DNA of 64,000 bases from Cellvibrio sp. UBA7671 (GTDB taxonomy: Bacteria; Pseudomonadota; Gammaproteobacteria; Pseudomonadales; Cellvibrionaceae): positions 62,001 to 126,000 of the forward strand of contig DLHJ01000002.1 of NCBI GenBank assembly GCA_002483145.1, read 5' to 3'. The stretch's first letter is position 1. Every line of letters starts with the position of its first letter. The translations under genes were made by a program, and so were the position numbers. Of the stretch, positions 53,312-63,131 are shown piece by piece. The notes beneath the pieces were generated by a model. It was given only the letters and a program-made list of their open reading frames with translations, had not been told where the DNA came from and did no database searches.

Positions 53312-55942
53312 ATGAAGAGCGCTGAAATTCGCAACGCCTTTTTGAAATACTTTGAGAGCAAAGGTCACACCATTGTCGCCAGCAGTTCGCTGGTTCCTGA
53401 AAATGACCCTACGCTGCTGTTTACTAACGCGGGCATGAATCAGTTCAAAGATGTTTTTCTTGGCGGTGACAAGCGCTCCTACAATCGCGCTACCAGTTCC
53501 CAACGCTGCGTGCGCGCTGGCGGTAAACACAACGATCTGGAAAATGTTGGTTATACCGCACGTCACCACACTTTCTTTGAAATGCTGGGCAACTTCAGTT
53601 TTGGCGATTACTTTAAACACGACGCTATTCGCTACGCATGGGAATTCCTCACCGCAAAAGATTGGCTCAATATTCCCGCAGAAAAACTCTGGGTTACCGT
53701 CTATGCATCAGACGATGAGGCCTACGATATTTGGAATAAAGAGGTGGGCGTACCTGCAGAACGCATCATCCGGATTGGTGACAATAAGGGTGCTCCTTAC
53801 GCATCCGATAACTTTTGGGCTATGGGTGATACTGGACCATGTGGCCCCTGCACCGAGATTTTCTACGATCACGGCGCGGATATCTGGGGTGGCCCACCGG
53901 GTTCGCCAGAAGAAGATGGTGATCGCTACATAGAAATCTGGAACAACGTGTTCATGCAGTTCAACCGTACTGCAGACGGTGTTTTACATCCGCTGCCAGC
54001 GCCATCCGTCGATACGGGAATGGGCTTGGAGCGTATTTCAGCCGTAATGCAGCATGTGCATTCCAACTATGAAATCGACCTGTTTCAGCATTTGTTGCAA
54101 GCTGCCGCTGATGCGACTGGCAACCACGACATGGAAAACAAATCCCTGCGTGTGATTGCTGACCATATCCGCTCCTGCTCCTTTCTGATCAGCGATGGTG
54201 TTGTGCCATCCAATGAAGGCCGCGGCTATGTGCTGCGCCGCATCATTCGCCGCGCGATCCGCCATGGCAACCAACTCGGCCAAAAGCAACCTTTCTTCCA
54301 CAAGTTGGCTAAAGCTCTGGCGGAAGTAATGGGTGATGCATACCCCGAGTTGCATAAGAACCAAGCGCAAATCGAGCGTGTGCTGCTGCAAGAAGAAGAG
54401 CAGTTTGAAAAGACGCTCGATAAAGGCATCGCCGTCCTTGAGGATGCTCTGGGCAAACTCTCCGGGACTGAAGTCCCTGGCAAAATCGTTTTTACCCTTT
54501 ATGACACCTATGGGTTTCCGGTTGATCTGACAGCTGATATTGCTCGTGAGCGAGGCCTGACCATTGATCAGGAGGGTTATGAAGCCGCTATGGCTGAACA
54601 GCGCGCTCGCGCTCGCGCTGCTGGTAGTTTCAAAGTGGATTACAACGCTGCCGGCCTCGATTTGCCCGCCAGTGAATTCCTTGGTTATAGCTCTTTGGCA
54701 GAGCAGGGCAAGGTTCTCGCACTGGTTAAGGATGGCAAAAAAGTAGAGCGTTTGGTTGAAGGTGAAGATGGTGCAGTAGTGCTTGATCGCACTCCTTTCT
54801 ACGCTGAATCCGGTGGTCAGGCAGGCGACTGTGGCTATCTGGAGTTAGGTGGTAATCGCCTCGAGGTGCGCGACTGCCAGAAGCAGGGCGCATCGCATGT
54901 GCATGTTGTACGTGTGCTGCAAGGTGCTGTATCGGTGGGCGACGGTTTTGCCGCCAAGGTTGATGCCAATGTGCGTCAGGCGACTGCCTTAAACCACTCG
55001 GCCACCCACTTGATGCATGCTGCGCTGCGTAAAATTCTGGGTGAGCATGTGACTCAAAAGGGCTCGTTGGTAGATTCCGAGCGCCTGCGTTTCGATTTTT
55101 CTCATTTTGAGGCATTGACTGCCGAGCAGTTAAAAGCCATTGAATTGTTGGTCAATGACCAGATTCGCGCCAACTCGGCGGTTGCCACCGAGCTGTGTAA
55201 TATGGATGCAGCCAAAGCCAAAGGTGCGATGGCGCTGTTTGGCGAAAAATATGGCGATACTGTGCGTGTACTGACCATGGGTGATGGCTTCTCTGTCGAA
55301 CTTTGCGGCGGTACTCACGTTAATCGCACTGGTGATATAGGCTTGTTCCGTATTACCTCTGAATCTGGTGTTGCTGCCGGTGTGCGTCGTATTGAGGCTA
55401 TTACTGGTGCAAAAGCTCTGGCGTTGTTTGATCAGGTTGAAGCGCTGGTGGATACCGCTGGTCGCAGCTTAAAAGCCAATCGCGACACATTGATTGAAAA
55501 ACTGGATGCGCTGGTTGCGCACAATCGTAAGTTGGAAAAAGATCTCGCTGTCCTGAAGACCAAACTGGCCACTGCTGGGAGTGGTGATGTGTTGTCACAG
55601 GCTGTGGATATCGCAGGTGTTAGAGTACTGGCCTTGAATCTTGAGGGTGCAGATGCCAAATCCTTGCGTGAGACGGCAGATCAATTCAAAAACAAACTTG
55701 GCTCGGCGGTAGTGCTATTGGCCACCGTTGAAGACGATAAAGTGGCGCTCATTGCAGGTGTTACCCAGGATGTAACTAGCAAAGTGAAAGCTGGGGATTT
55801 GATGGGTTTTGTTGCAGCACAACTGGGTGGCAAAGGCGGCGGCCGTCCAGATATGGCGCAAGGCGGTGGTACCAATGTCGCAGGGCTGGATGCTGCTTTG
55901 GCTTCAGTAGTGCCTTGGGTAAAAACCCAACTCGGTCAATAG
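53312..55942 (+). CDS. alaS: Alanyl-tRNA synthetase
   Basis: 876-residue class II synthetase charging tRNA-Ala. The catalytic domain begins [15 protein letters not shown] and includes [14 protein letters not shown] and the motif around [19 protein letters not shown]. The editing domain has [11 protein letters not shown] and [10 protein letters not shown], supplying the zinc/proofreading residues. The C-Ala domain is complete. Start [10 protein letters not shown] is standard. Followed by the unknown gene and lysC, as in related gammaproteobacteria apart from that insertion. Confidence 0.98.
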   Translation: MKSAEIRNAFLKYFESKGHTIVASSSLVPENDPTLLFTNAGMNQFKDVFLGGDKRSYNRATSSQRCVRAGGKHNDLENVGYTARHHTFFEMLGNFSFGDYFKHDAIRYAWEFLTAKDWLNIPAEKLWVTVYASDDEAYDIWNKEVGVPAERIIRIGDNKGAPYASDNFWAMGDTGPCGPCTEIFYDHGADIWGGPPGSPEEDGDRYIEIWNNVFMQFNRTADGVLHPLPAPSVDTGMGLERISAVMQHVHSNYEIDLFQHLLQAAADATGNHDMENKSLRVIADHIRSCSFLISDGVVPSNEGRGYVLRRIIRRAIRHGNQLGQKQPFFHKLAKALAEVMGDAYPELHKNQAQIERVLLQEEEQFEKTLDKGIAVLEDALGKLSGTEVPGKIVFTLYDTYGFPVDLTADIARERGLTIDQEGYEAAMAEQRARARAAGSFKVDYNAAGLDLPASEFLGYSSLAEQGKVLALVKDGKKVERLVEGEDGAVVLDRTPFYAESGGQAGDCGYLELGGNRLEVRDCQKQGASHVHVVRVLQGAVSVGDGFAAKVDANVRQATALNHSATHLMHAALRKILGEHVTQKGSLVDSERLRFDFSHFEALTAEQLKAIELLVNDQIRANSAVATELCNMDAAKAKGAMALFGEKYGDTVRVLTMGDGFSVELCGGTHVNRTGDIGLFRITSESGVAAGVRRIEAITGAKALALFDQVEALVDTAGRSLKANRDTLIEKLDALVAHNRKLEKDLAVLKTKLATAGSGDVLSQAVDIAGVRVLALNLEGADAKSLRETADQFKNKLGSAVVLLATVEDDKVALIAGVTQDVTSKVKAGDLMGFVAAQLGGKGGGRPDMAQGGGTNVAGLDAALASVVPWVKTQLGQ

Positions 55943-56305
55943 CTGTACAGAAAGATGAAGGAAGTGTGATTAATCCGCTTTTAATCATCCATTTGGGTTA
56001 ACTTTTGTCGCAATCTGGTGTTTAATTGGCGCCTTTTTGTGATCTGGTTGCCAGATGATTTAGGGGCTTACCCTAAGTATTTAGTACTAGTGTCAATAGC
56101 GGGTAGTAGAAGTTGTCGATTGCTGTGGGCTGATTTTTTCGGTTTAGGCAATCATGTAAGTAGTGAGTGATGTGTTGAGGTGAGATTAAGCAGGAATTTA
56201 ACGGTGAGTGATATGTTTGCTCACTTTAGTGCACAAATCATGTGCAAGTGAATGCAGTCGACAATAAGTGTTGTTTCAGCGTTCTTTAATCAAAAGGAAA
56301 ATGCC
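55943..56305. other. 363-bp gap after alaS
   Basis: Contains no supported gene or terminator. It includes the leader and ribosome site (AAGGA at 56295-56299) of the unknown gene at 56306. Confidence 0.4.
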
Positions 56306-56791
56306 ATGCCGCTAATTCAATCTATCGAAGTTTACGTTGTTGTAAATGGTGCCTCTGCCACCACTGCCGACCCTGTTTATGTCGGTGTAGTTACCAAGCA
56401 TTATGGTGGTCGGGAGTTTCCGCTCCGCTATCAGCAGACGGGTATGAGTTTTGTTAGTGGCCATACTTACAAGTTTGGTTTTAGTGCGACTGGTGGTGAT
56501 TATCCACCAGCATGGGATTCTCAAGGCAATGGTAGTAATAGTTTAAGTGCCTACCCATTGGAGGTCTCAGATGGTGCGCAGTTTGATCAGCGTGTTTATC
56601 TGAGAAAAGAGCCTATCCGGGCAGAGGGGCAAGCGGATAGCGCTTTATTCTTGGATGATGTTTCAGTGACGTTGCGTCTCGATTCTGGAGAAGCATTTTT
56701 TTATCGTACAAGGTACTCAACAAATGAAGAGCCATCTTTGGTTCGTCTTGCCAATGAATATGGTCAGATGGTGTATTTGTACCCGGTGTAA
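56306..56791 (+). CDS. Beta-rich protein of unknown function
   Basis: 161-residue protein between alaS and lysC that I do not recognise with confidence. The ATG at 56306 has AAGGA 8 bases upstream; a longer frame from 56252 lacks one. No signal peptide or membrane helix. The sequence is rich in beta-strand patterns and aromatic residues (SIEVYVVVNG, PVYVGVVTKHYGGREFPLRY, DQRVYLRKEPI, DDVSVTLRLDSGEAFFYRTRY), recalling PLAT/LH2-like beta-sandwiches, but the match is only impressionistic. It is 34 bp before lysC and may share its transcript. Confidence 0.75.
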   Translation: MPLIQSIEVYVVVNGASATTADPVYVGVVTKHYGGREFPLRYQQTGMSFVSGHTYKFGFSATGGDYPPAWDSQGNGSNSLSAYPLEVSDGAQFDQRVYLRKEPIRAEGQADSALFLDDVSVTLRLDSGEAFFYRTRYSTNEEPSLVRLANEYGQMVYLYPV

Positions 56792-56825
56792 ATTAGCTTT
56801 CAATTGATAAAGGATAGGCTGTGTA

Positions 56826-58073
56826 ATGAGCTTATTAGTTCAGAAGTATGGTGGTACCTCAGTTGGTTCGATTGAGCGTATAGAGCAGGTTGCCGATAAG
56901 GTGGCAGGTTTTCATGCCCAAGGTCATGAAATGGTTGTGGTACTCTCAGCTATGAGCGGGGAAACCAATCGCCTGATCGGCTTGGCGCAACAAATTCAGG
57001 ATACCCCCGATCCTCGTGAATTGGATGTATTGGTATCTACCGGCGAACAGGTGACTATTGCACTCTTGTGTATGGCACTAAAAAAGCGTGGCGTAGATGC
57101 GCGCTCTTACACCGGCGGCCAAGTCCGTATCCTAACGGATAATGCCCACACCAAAGCGCGTATCCAGTCTATCGATGAAGAGAATATGCGTGCCGATCTT
57201 AAAGCAGGTCGTGTGGTCGTTGTTGCCGGTTTTCAGGGTGTGGATGAGCAAGGCAATATCACCACGCTTGGTCGCGGCGGTTCAGATACTACCGGTGTTG
57301 CGCTTGCTGCTGCACTGAGGGCGGATGAATGCCAGATCTACACCGATGTAGACGGCGTATACACTACTGATCCACGTGTATGCGAGCGTGCGCGTCGTCT
57401 GGAAAAGATTACCTTTGAAGAAATGTTGGAAATGGCCAGCCAGGGTTCCAAAGTTCTGCAGATTCGCTCAGTTGAATTTGCCGGCAAATACAAGGTGCCT
57501 CTGCGTGTTTTGCACAGTTTCAAAGAAGGCCCTGGAACCCTTATTACCCTCGATGAGGAAGACTCAACTATGGAACAACCTATTGTTTCCGGTATTGCAT
57601 TTAACCGTGATGAAGCCAAAGTAACCGTTGCTGGTGTACCTGATACTCCTGGCGTGGCAGCAAAAATTCTCGCGCCTATTGGTGCCGCTAATATTGAAGT
57701 AGATGTTATTGTTCAGAACGTGTCAGCAGATGGTACTACTGACCTGACGTTTACTGTGCACAAAAATGATATGAGCAAAGCCGTTGCTGTACTGGAAGCG
57801 GTTGCCAAAGAAATTGGTGCACGCGAAGTGCGTAGTGATGATAAGGTAGCTAAAGTATCTATCGTGGGTGTTGGTATGCGCTCTCATGCAGGTGTTGCAT
57901 CGCGCATGTTTACTGCTCTTGCAGAAGATCGTATCAACATTCAAATGATCACCACATCAGAAATTAAAATTTCGGTGATCATCGATGAGCGTTACTTGGA
58001 GTTGGCTGTGCGCAGTCTGCACACCGCTTTTGGTTTGGATGCCGAACCGTCAGAAGGCCGAGTGAGGGGCTAG
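56826..58073 (+). CDS. lysC: Aspartate kinase (lysine/threonine-sensitive type)
   Basis: 415-residue aspartokinase, first step to lysine, threonine and methionine. Start block LLVQKYGGTSVGSIERI; catalytic core TLGRGGSDTTGVALAAAL and DVDGVYTTDPRVCERARRL. Two C-terminal ACT domains (about 265-400, including VPDTPGVAAKILAP and VGVGMRSHAGVASRMF) provide feedback control. The length is typical of the single-function pseudomonad enzyme. An 8-bp hairpin overlaps the stop codon. Confidence 0.97.
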   Translation: MSLLVQKYGGTSVGSIERIEQVADKVAGFHAQGHEMVVVLSAMSGETNRLIGLAQQIQDTPDPRELDVLVSTGEQVTIALLCMALKKRGVDARSYTGGQVRILTDNAHTKARIQSIDEENMRADLKAGRVVVVAGFQGVDEQGNITTLGRGGSDTTGVALAAALRADECQIYTDVDGVYTTDPRVCERARRLEKITFEEMLEMASQGSKVLQIRSVEFAGKYKVPLRVLHSFKEGPGTLITLDEEDSTMEQPIVSGIAFNRDEAKVTVAGVPDTPGVAAKILAPIGAANIEVDVIVQNVSADGTTDLTFTVHKNDMSKAVAVLEAVAKEIGAREVRSDDKVAKVSIVGVGMRSHAGVASRMFTALAEDRINIQMITTSEIKISVIIDERYLELAVRSLHTAFGLDAEPSEGRVRG

Positions 58074-58081
58074 GCCTTCTA
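58053..58081 (+). terminator. Hairpin at lysC stop
   Basis: Stem AGAAGGCC / GGCCTTCT with a 13-base loop, overlapping the TAG. Followed by AATAAAAGG, no T run: probably a weak or processing hairpin. Confidence 0.45.
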
Positions 58082-58296
58082 ATAAAAGGCGGTTTAGTTA
58101 AGGTGTTTGAGTCGCATTACTGTTTACTTAAAAAATAGACAGAAAAATGTTGGGGGTTTCTTCCCTTTCGCAAAAAGTAGACGATACTTAAATCCAGGCA
58201 TTCGGTTGTCAGGACGCGACAGGGGGTATTCGGGGGTCGATGGTGGCAAGGGGTGTCTAAGTCGTACTCTTACAGGATGAGTGAAGGAGATTAAAG

Positions 58297-58488
58297 ATGT
58301 TAATTTTAACTCGCCGTATTGGCGAAACCTTGATGGTGGGTGACGAGGTTACCGTTACCGTGTTAGGTGTCAAAGGCAACCAGGTTCGTATTGGTGTCAA
58401 CGCTCCTAAAGATATTGCTGTGCATCGCGAAGAAATTTATCAGCGTATTCAGCGCGAAAAGCAAAATCAGGAAGAGCAAGACAGCTAA
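58297..58488 (+). CDS. csrA: Carbon storage regulator CsrA
   Basis: 63-residue RNA-binding global regulator that binds GGA motifs in 5' leaders to repress or stabilise mRNAs. The sequence [20 protein letters not shown] then [19 protein letters not shown] is textbook CsrA, with the RNA-binding L4 and R44 region intact. A strong AAGGAGA site lies upstream. Placed between lysC and tRNA-Ser as in pseudomonads. The 223-bp upstream region probably holds its own promoters. An 11-bp hairpin follows. Confidence 0.98.
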   Translation: MLILTRRIGETLMVGDEVTVTVLGVKGNQVRIGVNAPKDIAVHREEIYQRIQREKQNQEEQDS

Positions 58489-58526
58489 GTTTTTACTTAA
58501 TTGTTTTGTTGTTCGGCGCTTTTCAA

Positions 58527-58561
58527 CTACGCGGCGGTATGAGAAATCATCCGCCGCGTAG
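58527..58561 (+). terminator. Hairpin after csrA
   Basis: Perfect 11-bp stem CTACGCGGCGG / CCGCCGCGTAG with an internal 13-base loop, 39 bp after csrA and followed by GCGTTTATAGG. Probable terminator, weak T tract. Confidence 0.65.
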
Positions 58562-58662
58562 GCGTTTATAGGGGTTAAATTTTTAAATGTTTCTCTAATT
58601 GAATGTTAATTATTCATACTCAAAATAATCGTTATTTTGTTCTGTAAATTTGTCTTCAAGAC

Positions 58663-58690
58663 TTTGAATTTTAGAGAATTATGGTATTAT
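58663..58690 (+). promoter_or_regulatory. Sigma-70-like promoter of tRNA-Ser
   Basis: -35 like TTTGAA (58663-58668), 16-bp spacer, -10 TATTAT (58685-58690), then a GC-rich discriminator GCCGCACC typical of stringently controlled stable-RNA promoters. It lies 44 bp upstream of the tRNA. Confidence 0.65.
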
Positions 58691-58733
58691 GCCGCACCTG
58701 CTGAGACGGAGCTTATCCCGCTTCAGCAGATGT

Positions 58734-58824
58734 GGAGAAGTGGCCGAGTGGCCGAAGGCACTCCCCTGCTAAGGGAGCATACCTCAAAAGGGTATCGGGG
58801 GTTCGACTCCCCCCTTCTCCGCCA
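58734..58824 (+). tRNA. tRNA-Ser(GCU)
   Basis: 91-nt type II tRNA. Acceptor GGAGAAG pairs with CTTCTCC, followed by discriminator G and an encoded CCA. The anticodon loop is CTGCTAA with anticodon GCT (serine AGC/AGU). A long variable arm (CATACCTCAAAAGGGTATC) and T arm GGGGGTTCGACTCCCCC are present. Its position after csrA is conserved in related bacteria. A terminator follows. Confidence 0.97.
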
Positions 58825-58836
58825 TTGAATTCAATT

Positions 58837-58874
58837 AAAAAGCTCAATCGAAAGATTGGGCTTTTTATTTTTCT
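58837..58874 (+). terminator. Terminator after tRNA-Ser
   Basis: 13-bp stem AAAAAGCTCAATC / GATTGGGCTTTTT (one G-U) with a GAAA loop, then ATTTTT. Strong rho-independent terminator. Confidence 0.9.
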
Positions 58875-58983
58875 GGGATTAAAAAGTTATTTTGTAGGTT
58901 GGGTAAGGCCGCCCAGGTCGAGCGCTATGGCTGAGCGCAGCGATGCCCAGCGCAATCCGTGTTAACACAAAAACCTTCCAATA

Positions 58984-59012
58984 AAAAAGCCGATGTTTCT
59001 GCATCGGCTTTT
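58984..59012 (-). terminator. Terminator of valS
   Basis: 11-bp stem AAAAGCCGATG / CATCGGCTTTT with a TTTCTG loop. On the minus strand it lies 24 bp after the valS stop and is followed by a T-rich tract; the structure is nearly symmetrical and may work both ways. Confidence 0.88.
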
Positions 59013-59035
59013 CATAAATCGCAAATAATTAATAG

Positions 59036-61891
59036 TTACAGCGCGCTGATTTTTTGAATCTGCTCGCGCAACTTTTCCACTGCAATTTTATTTTCCGCAA
59101 CACGATTGCGCTCATTGGCAACAACTTCAGCAGGTGCTTTTTCAACAAACGCGGCATTGCCAAGTTTTGCTTCAGTGCGCTCAATATCCTGGATTAATTT
59201 ATTGCTCTCTTTAGTGAGACGGGCGATCTCGGCATCTTTATCAATCAGTCCGGCCATAGGGACTAAAATTTCCATTTGGCCAACCAAGGCTGTGGCAGAC
59301 ATAGGTTCGGTCTCAACGGTGTTTAGCCAGGTAACGCTTTCCAATGATGCTAATTTCTTCAGGAATTGCTGGTTGTTGTTCAAGCGTTGCTGATCTTCAC
59401 TGGTCCCATTTTTAAATAGCACCGGTAAATCTTTAGCGGGAGAGATGTTCATCTCGCCGCGAATATTGCGCACACCTGCAACTACCGATTGCAGCCATTC
59501 AACATCGTTTAATGCCTGTTGATCGATTTTGCTATCATCCGCTTGCGGATAGGGTGCATGCATGATTGTTTCGCCCGCTGCACCCGAGAGCGGTTTGATA
59601 ATTTGCCAAATTTCTTCAGTGATAAATGGCATCAGTGGATGTACCAAACGCAAAATGGTTTCGAGCACACGCACCAGTGTTCGACGGGTTCCTTTCTTTT
59701 GTGCTGCCGTTGCATCGGCATTAAACAAAACCGCTTTGGTCGCTTCCAGATACCAACTGCAGTATTCGTCCCACACAAACGAATAAATTGCTTGTGAGGC
59801 TAAATCCAGTCGATAGTTATCCAGATTTTCCGCTACTATTTTTTCTGCGATTTGTAATTTGCTAATAATCCAACGATCACCTAATGACAATTCGTAATCA
59901 GTCGAACCATCCTGCCCGCAATCCTGATTTTCACATTGCATCAATGTAAAACGCATGGCGTTCCAGATTTTGTTGCAGAAGTTGCGATAGCCCTCTACGC
60001 GGCCCATATCGAATTTAATATCGCGGCCAGTTGATGCAAGCGAGCAGAACGTGAAGCGCAATGCATCTGTTCCGTAAGCCTGGATTCCTTCCGGAAATTC
60101 TTTGCGGGTTTGCTTTTCGATTTTGCCGGCATCTTTTGGATTCATTAAACCGGTTGTGCGTTTTTGTACCAGTGTTTCCAAATCAATACCGTCGATAATA
60201 TCGAGTGGGTCGAGCACGTTACCCTTGGACTTCGACATTTTCTGGCCTTGGCCATCGCGCACCAAACCATGTACGTATACGGTTTTGAACGGAATTTGCG
60301 GCGTGCCATCTTCATGCTTCACCAAATGCATGGTCAGCATAATCATGCGTGCAACCCAGAAGAAAATAATATCGAAACCGGTCACCAACAAATCGGTCGG
60401 ATGGAATTTTTTCAGGAAGTCTGTTTGCTCTGGCCAGCCGAGTGTTGAGAAGGTCCACAAACCGGAGCTGAACCAAGTATCCAGTACATCTTCATCCTGA
60501 TTCAGTTTTACATCTGCACCAAGATTATATTTGCTGCGTACTTCCACTTCATTTCGACCAACATACACTTTGCCGCTTGCGTCATACCATGCAGGAATAC
60601 GGTGGCCCCACCACAATTGACGGCTGATACACCAATCCTGAATGTCGCGCATCCAAGAAAAGTACATATTCTCATATTGCTTCGGTACGAATTGGATGCG
60701 GCCGTCTTCAACGGCGGCGATTGCCGGTTCTGCTAATGGTTTGGTGCTTACATACCATTGGTCAGTTAGCCATGGTTCGATTACCACGCCTGAGCGATCA
60801 CCGCGCGGTACTTTCAATCCATGGTCGTCAATTTTTTCCAGCAATTCAGCTGCTTCAAATGCAGCGACAATTTGCTTGCGCGCTTCGTAGCGATCAAGTC
60901 CAGCGTATTGAGCGGGCAGGGTGCCGTCGAGTTGGGTATTGAGGCTTCCATCCAAATTAAAAATTTGTGCAACACCTAAAATCGCGGCGTTTTTATCGAG
61001 CACATTAATCAAAGGCAAATTGTGACGCTTGCCTACTTCATAGTCGTTGAAATCGTGTGCGGGAGTAATTTTCACGCAGCCAGTACCAAACTCGCGATCA
61101 ACGTAATCATCGGCCACAATTGGAATCAAACGATTAACCAATGGCAGCAGAACAAATTTACCGATCAGCGATTTGTAGCGCTCATCTTCAGGGTGAACCG
61201 CCACGGCACTATCGCCCAGCATGGTTTCAGGGCGAGTGGTTGCAACGACCAAATAATTTTTCCCATCAGCGGTGGTGGCACCATCCGCTAATGGATAGCG
61301 CAGATTCCACAGTGAGCCTTTTTCATCGTGGTTTTCCACTTCCAGGTCAGAAATGGCGGTGTGCAATTTGGGGTCCCAATTCACCAGGCGTTTGCCGCGA
61401 TAAATCAGGCCATCATCAAACAAACGAACAAACGCTTCTTGTACAGCGGTTGATAAACCATCGTCCATGGTAAAACGCTCACGGCTCCAATCCACCGATG
61501 AACCCAAACGGCGAATTTGGCGGGTGATAGTACCGCCAGATTGCTCTTTCCATTCCCAGACTTTTTCGAGGAATTTTTCGCGGCCGAGATCGTGGCGGCT
61601 TACACCTTGCGCCGCCAATTGACGCTCAACCACCATTTGGGTCGCAATGCCTGCGTGGTCGGTACCCACTTGCCACAAAGTATCGTCGCCTTTCATGCGG
61701 CGATAGCGAATCATGGTGTCCATCACCGCATTGTTAAACCCGTGCCCCATGTGTAGGCTACCAGTGACATTCGGTGGCGGAATCATCATGCAGTAGGGGG
61801 TTCCGTCTCCAGCAGGCTTAAAATAGCCTTTTTCTTCCCAGGTTTGGTACCACTGGCGTTCGATAGCATGGGGTTCGTAGGTTTTTTCCAT
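59036..61891 (-). CDS. valS: Valyl-tRNA synthetase
   Basis: 951-residue class I synthetase. The HIGH-type motif is in [19 protein letters not shown] near residue 40, and KMSKS in [14 protein letters not shown] near residue 550. The connective editing domain ([16 protein letters not shown]) and a C-terminal coiled-coil arm (about 880-951, [19 protein letters not shown]) are complete. Length and start [15 protein letters not shown] are standard. It is divergent from the Stealth-type gene with a 155-bp gap. Confidence 0.98.
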   Translation of the reverse strand: MEKTYEPHAIERQWYQTWEEKGYFKPAGDGTPYCMMIPPPNVTGSLHMGHGFNNAVMDTMIRYRRMKGDDTLWQVGTDHAGIATQMVVERQLAAQGVSRHDLGREKFLEKVWEWKEQSGGTITRQIRRLGSSVDWSRERFTMDDGLSTAVQEAFVRLFDDGLIYRGKRLVNWDPKLHTAISDLEVENHDEKGSLWNLRYPLADGATTADGKNYLVVATTRPETMLGDSAVAVHPEDERYKSLIGKFVLLPLVNRLIPIVADDYVDREFGTGCVKITPAHDFNDYEVGKRHNLPLINVLDKNAAILGVAQIFNLDGSLNTQLDGTLPAQYAGLDRYEARKQIVAAFEAAELLEKIDDHGLKVPRGDRSGVVIEPWLTDQWYVSTKPLAEPAIAAVEDGRIQFVPKQYENMYFSWMRDIQDWCISRQLWWGHRIPAWYDASGKVYVGRNEVEVRSKYNLGADVKLNQDEDVLDTWFSSGLWTFSTLGWPEQTDFLKKFHPTDLLVTGFDIIFFWVARMIMLTMHLVKHEDGTPQIPFKTVYVHGLVRDGQGQKMSKSKGNVLDPLDIIDGIDLETLVQKRTTGLMNPKDAGKIEKQTRKEFPEGIQAYGTDALRFTFCSLASTGRDIKFDMGRVEGYRNFCNKIWNAMRFTLMQCENQDCGQDGSTDYELSLGDRWIISKLQIAEKIVAENLDNYRLDLASQAIYSFVWDEYCSWYLEATKAVLFNADATAAQKKGTRRTLVRVLETILRLVHPLMPFITEEIWQIIKPLSGAAGETIMHAPYPQADDSKIDQQALNDVEWLQSVVAGVRNIRGEMNISPAKDLPVLFKNGTSEDQQRLNNNQQFLKKLASLESVTWLNTVETEPMSATALVGQMEILVPMAGLIDKDAEIARLTKESNKLIQDIERTEAKLGNAAFVEKAPAEVVANERNRVAENKIAVEKLREQIQKISAL

Positions 61892-62046
61892 AGCAATAAC
61901 AGACTCTTGCGGATGCCGCTGCGCGGCTGATCAATAGGCGTAAAAACAGGTTGGCGATTATACATTCTGGCACTGGTATGGCCTAGTCGAACATCTGATA
62001 GGTTAGAATAATCACCTACAACTTCCTCAATAGTCTTGGGTTGCTT

Positions 62047-63117
62047 ATGACCGATTCAGTAATACAACATTCTCCTATAGATGCGGTGATAACTTGGGTG
62101 GATGGTGCTGATCCTGCTCATAAAGAAAAGCTTGAGAAGTATATTTTGAGTATTGGTGGGCAGCGTCCTAGGGCTGCGAGTACAGCACGTTTTCATAGTC
62201 TTAATGAAATTGAATATTGTGTTGTATCCTTACTTAAATTTGCACCTTGGATTGGCACTATATTTGTGGTGAGTGATAATCAGGCTCCCGGTTTTATTAA
62301 AAAACTTGTTGGCACAAAATACGAGTCGCGAGTGAAAGTAATAGATCACCGGATAATTTTTTCTGGGTATGAAGATTGCCTTCCGTCATTCAGTAGTATG
62401 TCCATTGCGAGTTTGCTTTGGCGAATCCCTGGTTTATCAGAGCGCTTTATATTTTTGAATGATGATTTTTGTTTAATTCGTTCATTGTCTCCTAGTGCAT
62501 TTTATCGAGATGAAAAGGTGGTGTTGCGTGGCTCATGGAAGGTTCAAACAGAGCGACGATTGATAAAAAAAATAGTCAATTGGTTTAAAAGATGTTTTGG
62601 TGTAGGAGAAAAAAATACTTCTAATTCTAGGGTGCGATTTATCGGTGTTCAGGAAAATAGTGCAAGAATGTTTGGTTACATGCAGAATGTGTTTCAGTTA
62701 GAGCATAATCCACATCCTTGGCGAAAATCAGTGTGGCGTGACTATTGCGAGCGATATCCAGAAATCTTGAAGACCAATATCAGTTTTCGTTTTCGTTCAC
62801 CGCTGCAATTTGTTCCAGAGGGCTTCAGCGCCCACTGTCTATTAAAAATGGGGCTGGCAGTAGTAGATAATCAGCTAAGAACATTACAAATTAAGCCTGG
62901 TGATCAGGCTTTGATACGGATAAAAGCCAAGCTCGCTCAGGCTGATCGTGACGCGTCCTATGTGTTTGCATGCTTTCAGAGTCTTGAAAACGCATCACCG
63001 GAAGCACTGGCTACAATTCTTGGCTGGATTGATAAGCGTATTGGTGATCTAGATCATTTCCTGGCGCAGGAAGCAGCTGCTGACCGTGAATTTTACCCTG
63101 AATCTAGGTGTATTTGA
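62047..63117 (+). CDS. Stealth-family sugar-phosphate transferase
   Basis: 356-residue protein of the Stealth family, transferases that move sugar 1-phosphate units to make phosphodiester-linked capsular or surface polysaccharide. The conserved regions appear in order: IDAVITWVDGADP (CR1), RFHSLNEIEYCVVSLLKFAPWIGTIFVVSD and LPSFSSMSIASLLWRIPGLSERFIFLNDDFCLIRSL (CR2), then VFQLEHNPHPWRKS and the YPEILKTNISFRFRSP part (CR3). The NDD is likely catalytic. No signal peptide. The ATG at 62047 is taken over TTG 62041. Its A/T content is higher than that of its neighbours, suggesting a transferred surface-polysaccharide locus at this edge. Confidence 0.88.
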   Translation: MTDSVIQHSPIDAVITWVDGADPAHKEKLEKYILSIGGQRPRAASTARFHSLNEIEYCVVSLLKFAPWIGTIFVVSDNQAPGFIKKLVGTKYESRVKVIDHRIIFSGYEDCLPSFSSMSIASLLWRIPGLSERFIFLNDDFCLIRSLSPSAFYRDEKVVLRGSWKVQTERRLIKKIVNWFKRCFGVGEKNTSNSRVRFIGVQENSARMFGYMQNVFQLEHNPHPWRKSVWRDYCERYPEILKTNISFRFRSPLQFVPEGFSAHCLLKMGLAVVDNQLRTLQIKPGDQALIRIKAKLAQADRDASYVFACFQSLENASPEALATILGWIDKRIGDLDHFLAQEAAADREFYPESRCI

Positions 63118-63131
63118 GTTTTGACAAGTCA

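Noticed and set aside
58637-58965. Two overlapping short plus-strand frames around the tRNA
   Set aside because: They translate through the tRNA-Ser gene and its terminator.
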